From Clostridia bacterium (GTDB lineage Bacteria; Bacillota; Sulfobacillia; SLMV01): DNA of 6,582 nt. Below, piece after piece: positions 5,166 to 6,582 of the stretch; position 1 is the first letter of the stretch, and each line of letters begins with the position of its first letter. The stretch covers positions 1-6,582 of the forward strand of contig PWGR01000006.1 of NCBI GenBank assembly GCA_003554565.1, in the 5' to 3' direction. Both the position numbers and the translations under genes were made by a program. A model generated the notes under the pieces. The model did no database searches. It was not told the origin of the DNA and saw only the letters and a list, made by a program, of their open reading frames with translations.

Positions 5166-6191
5166 TCACAGTGTTTGCTTGCGTACGGCCCGAAGTATAT
5201 CTCTGACCTCAGGACGCACCGAGCTCATGTGTGACCTCTCCGGACGCTCCGCCCCCAGATCGGCCAGGGCATCGAGTATGTAAAATACTGCCTCAGGCGC
5301 ACCCTTACGGCTGTAACCGCCTTCCAGCATCGCAGCGACTCTGCCGTCAGCGTGTGAGAGGGCGATCTCTCTGGCGATCTCTGTCATTGCGCCGTAGGCG
5401 GATGAGGTCAGGCCCATACCTGCCAGGGGATCATCCTCATGCGCATCCTGACCTGCAGATATTAGCACCAGCTGCGGCCGGTACCGATCGCACAACGGAA
5501 TCAGGATCTCGCGCAGGGCCAACTCATAGTCTGCGTCTGCGCAGCCACCCGGAAACGGCACGTTTATGGTGTATCCCTCACCCTCTCCGGCTCCCCGCTC
5601 AACGACGGCACCTGTCCCCGGGAATATGAAATGCTGATGCACGGAGAAGTAAAGCACCCGGGGATCATTATAGAAGGCCGCCTGCGTCCCGTTGCCATGA
5701 TGGACATCCCAATCCAGAATGAGGATCCTTTCCAGGCCGTGCACACGAATGGCGTGACGTGCTGCTATGGCAACATTATTGAACAGGCAAAAACCCATGG
5801 CCCGGTCAGGTTCGGCATGATGCCCAGGGGGCCGAACCAGGCAGAGCGCAGCATCAACTTCCCTGTCGATGACGCTGTCGACTGCAGCAATGGAGCCGCC
5901 GGCTGCCAGCCGGGCAGCAGAGAAGCTGTGTGAGTTAACATAGGTATCAGCGTCCAGAGCGCTGTATCCCTGCGAAGAATGATGCTGAATGGACTCTATG
6001 TATTCGGGAGCGTGTACGTATTCAATCTCACTGATATCTGCCAGCCTTGGCGTCAGGTTCTCCAGGCGGTCGAGCACATTTCGATCCTTCAGATAGGAAA
6101 GTATGAGTTCCAGCCTCTGCTTATTCTCTGGGTGCCTGGGACTATCATGCAGCAGATACCTGTCGTCATACACAAGACCTACAGTGTTCAC
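5166..6191 (-). CDS. histone deacetylase superfamily hydrolase (AcuC/class II-like)
   Basis: Members are zinc-dependent hydrolases that remove acetyl groups from acetyl-lysine or acetylated polyamines; bacterial forms include AcuC and acetylpolyamine amidohydrolases. The 341-residue product is a complete single domain. Visible in order: DSPRHPENKQRL (16-27) for the family N-terminus; DADTYVNSHS (80-89); RPPGHHA (120-126) with catalytic His124 and His125; DWDVHHGNGTQ (160-170) with zinc ligands Asp162 and His164; HQHFIFPGTG (185-194); SAGQDAHEDDPLAGM (245-259) with third zinc ligand Asp249; and LEGGY (289-293) with the transition-state Tyr293. All catalytic residues are present, so the enzyme should be active. 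Position 248 is Gln where Phe or Tyr is more usual. The GTG start at 6191 has a GGAGGG site 7 bases upstream; the nearby ATGs are out of frame. The MTH1187-family gene ends 73 bases upstream on the same strand, suggesting cotranscription. Substrate is unknown. Confidence 0.93.
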   Translation of the reverse strand: MNTVGLVYDDRYLLHDSPRHPENKQRLELILSYLKDRNVLDRLENLTPRLADISEIEYVHAPEYIESIQHHSSQGYSALDADTYVNSHSFSAARLAAGGSIAAVDSVIDREVDAALCLVRPPGHHAEPDRAMGFCLFNNVAIAARHAIRVHGLERILILDWDVHHGNGTQAAFYNDPRVLYFSVHQHFIFPGTGAVVERGAGEGEGYTINVPFPGGCADADYELALREILIPLCDRYRPQLVLISAGQDAHEDDPLAGMGLTSSAYGAMTEIAREIALSHADGRVAAMLEGGYSRKGAPEAVFYILDALADLGAERPERSHMSSVRPEVRDILRAVRKQTL

Positions 6192-6198
6192 ATCTCAT

Positions 6199-6204
6199 CC
6201 CTCC
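6199..6204 (-). promoter_or_regulatory. ribosome binding site fixing the GTG start of the deacetylase-family gene
   Basis: On the minus strand GGAGGG ends 7 bases before the GTG at 6191. Two nearby ATG triplets (6191-6193 and 6196-6198 on the + strand) are out of frame with the enzyme, so the GTG start is well determined. Confidence 0.65.
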
Positions 6205-6264
6205 CACAGCAACTGCAAGCGCGGTTTCATCGTCCGGCTGGTAGGCACAGATAGGTTGATGCGA

Positions 6265-6561
6265 TTATTTCAGCTTCTGCTGGAGGGAATCCATTTTATT
6301 CTGCATCCCGTGTGCACGATCGCGCCGGTCATCCATCTTGAGAACCGTTGTAACCCTCTCTGCTCCCTCCGCAAACATGGCCTCCTGCATCCTGCGAACC
6401 GCAGCAAACACCTCGTCCGGATCTCCTTCTATCGTAGTAAACATCGGGCCAATCTCGTACTGAAGATCACATTCATCCAGCTCAAGGAGTGCCCTGGCAA
6501 CAAAACGACTCACGCTCACACTAGCACCCAGCGGACTGACACTCACAGCCACAATAGCCAC
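6265..6561 (-). CDS. MTH1187 family (DUF77) thiamine-binding protein
   Basis: This is a 98-residue protein of the small MTH1187/YqgV family, which has a ferredoxin-like alpha/beta fold and assembles into oligomers. Members are annotated as thiamine-binding, but the cellular role is poorly defined. Family features visible are the N-terminal strand MAIVAVSVSPLG (1-12), the Ser-Val-Ser-Arg turn and helix (15-19), the YEIGPMFTTIEGD strand pair (35-47), a helix beginning DEVFAAVRRM (49-58), and the EGAERVTTVLKMDDRRD strand and turn (66-82). The length is normal. The GTG start at 6561 is supported by an AAGGAGGG site 7 bases upstream. The deacetylase-family gene follows after 73 bases on the same strand, so the two probably form one transcript; the promoter would lie beyond the right edge of the window. 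Confidence 0.93.
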   Translation of the reverse strand: MAIVAVSVSPLGASVSVSRFVARALLELDECDLQYEIGPMFTTIEGDPDEVFAAVRRMQEAMFAEGAERVTTVLKMDDRRDRAHGMQNKMDSLQQKLK

Positions 6562-6568
6562 GGAATAT

Positions 6569-6576
6569 CCCTCCTT
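6569..6576 (-). promoter_or_regulatory. ribosome binding site of the MTH1187 family gene
   Basis: AAGGAGGG on the minus strand ends 7 bases before the GTG at 6561 and settles the non-ATG start. It lies 6 bases from the right end of the window. Confidence 0.7.
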
Positions 6577-6582
6577 CTGTGA

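Noticed and set aside
200..6102. Numerous long open frames antisense to the AOR, permease and deacetylase-family genes
   Set aside because: They lack ribosome binding sites and recognisable domains and are explained by GC-rich coding sequence on the other strand.
1..6582. CRISPR arrays, tRNA or rRNA genes, insertion sequences, toxin-antitoxin or phage genes
   Set aside because: No regularly spaced repeats, cloverleaf-like sequence, transposase motifs or terminal inverted repeats were seen.

Overview
The window reads as chromosomal DNA from an anaerobic bacterium of moderately high GC content. The content pointing that way is a tungsten/molybdopterin aldehyde ferredoxin oxidoreductase (AOR) family enzyme, a rubrerythrin, and a second decayed rubrerythrin. 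Strong GGAGG-type ribosome binding sites, GTG/TTG starts and a TTGACA-17-TATCTT promoter fit a bacterium rather than an archaeon. I cannot assign a phylum from the sequence alone.

Layout, left to right. Bases 1-940 are a decayed stretch: a rubrerythrin pseudogene (81-493, one frameshift, one internal TGA, no rubredoxin domain) and a frameshifted membrane-protein remnant (about 521-939), both on the + strand. A 12-bp perfect stem-loop (1007-1044) closes the AOR gene, which runs on the minus strand (2827 to 1070). A 315-bp gap (2828-3142) separates AOR from an MFS permease on the same strand (4339 to 3143). The gap holds a possible 55-aa CxxC mini-protein on the + strand and several TCGAA elements. 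Divergent from the permease is an intact rubrerythrin (4536-5024, +) with a clear promoter. It converges on a histone-deacetylase-superfamily hydrolase (6191 to 5166, minus) across a nested stem-loop (5069-5122). Upstream of the deacetylase, on the same strand and probably in the same transcript, is an MTH1187-family thiamine-binding protein (6561 to 6265).

How the genes may work together (inference). AOR and MFS could form a unit for uptake or export of a carboxylate or aldehyde-related compound and its ferredoxin-linked conversion. The rubrerythrin supplies peroxide defence for oxygen-sensitive enzymes such as AOR. The MTH1187 and deacetylase genes form a separate two-gene unit with no obvious pathway link. 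I see no convincing new defence, mobile or RNA system. The most unusual points are the two rubrerythrin copies in the same orientation flanking the AOR-MFS pair, the small CxxC ORF, and a non-canonical residue in the second AOR cofactor motif.
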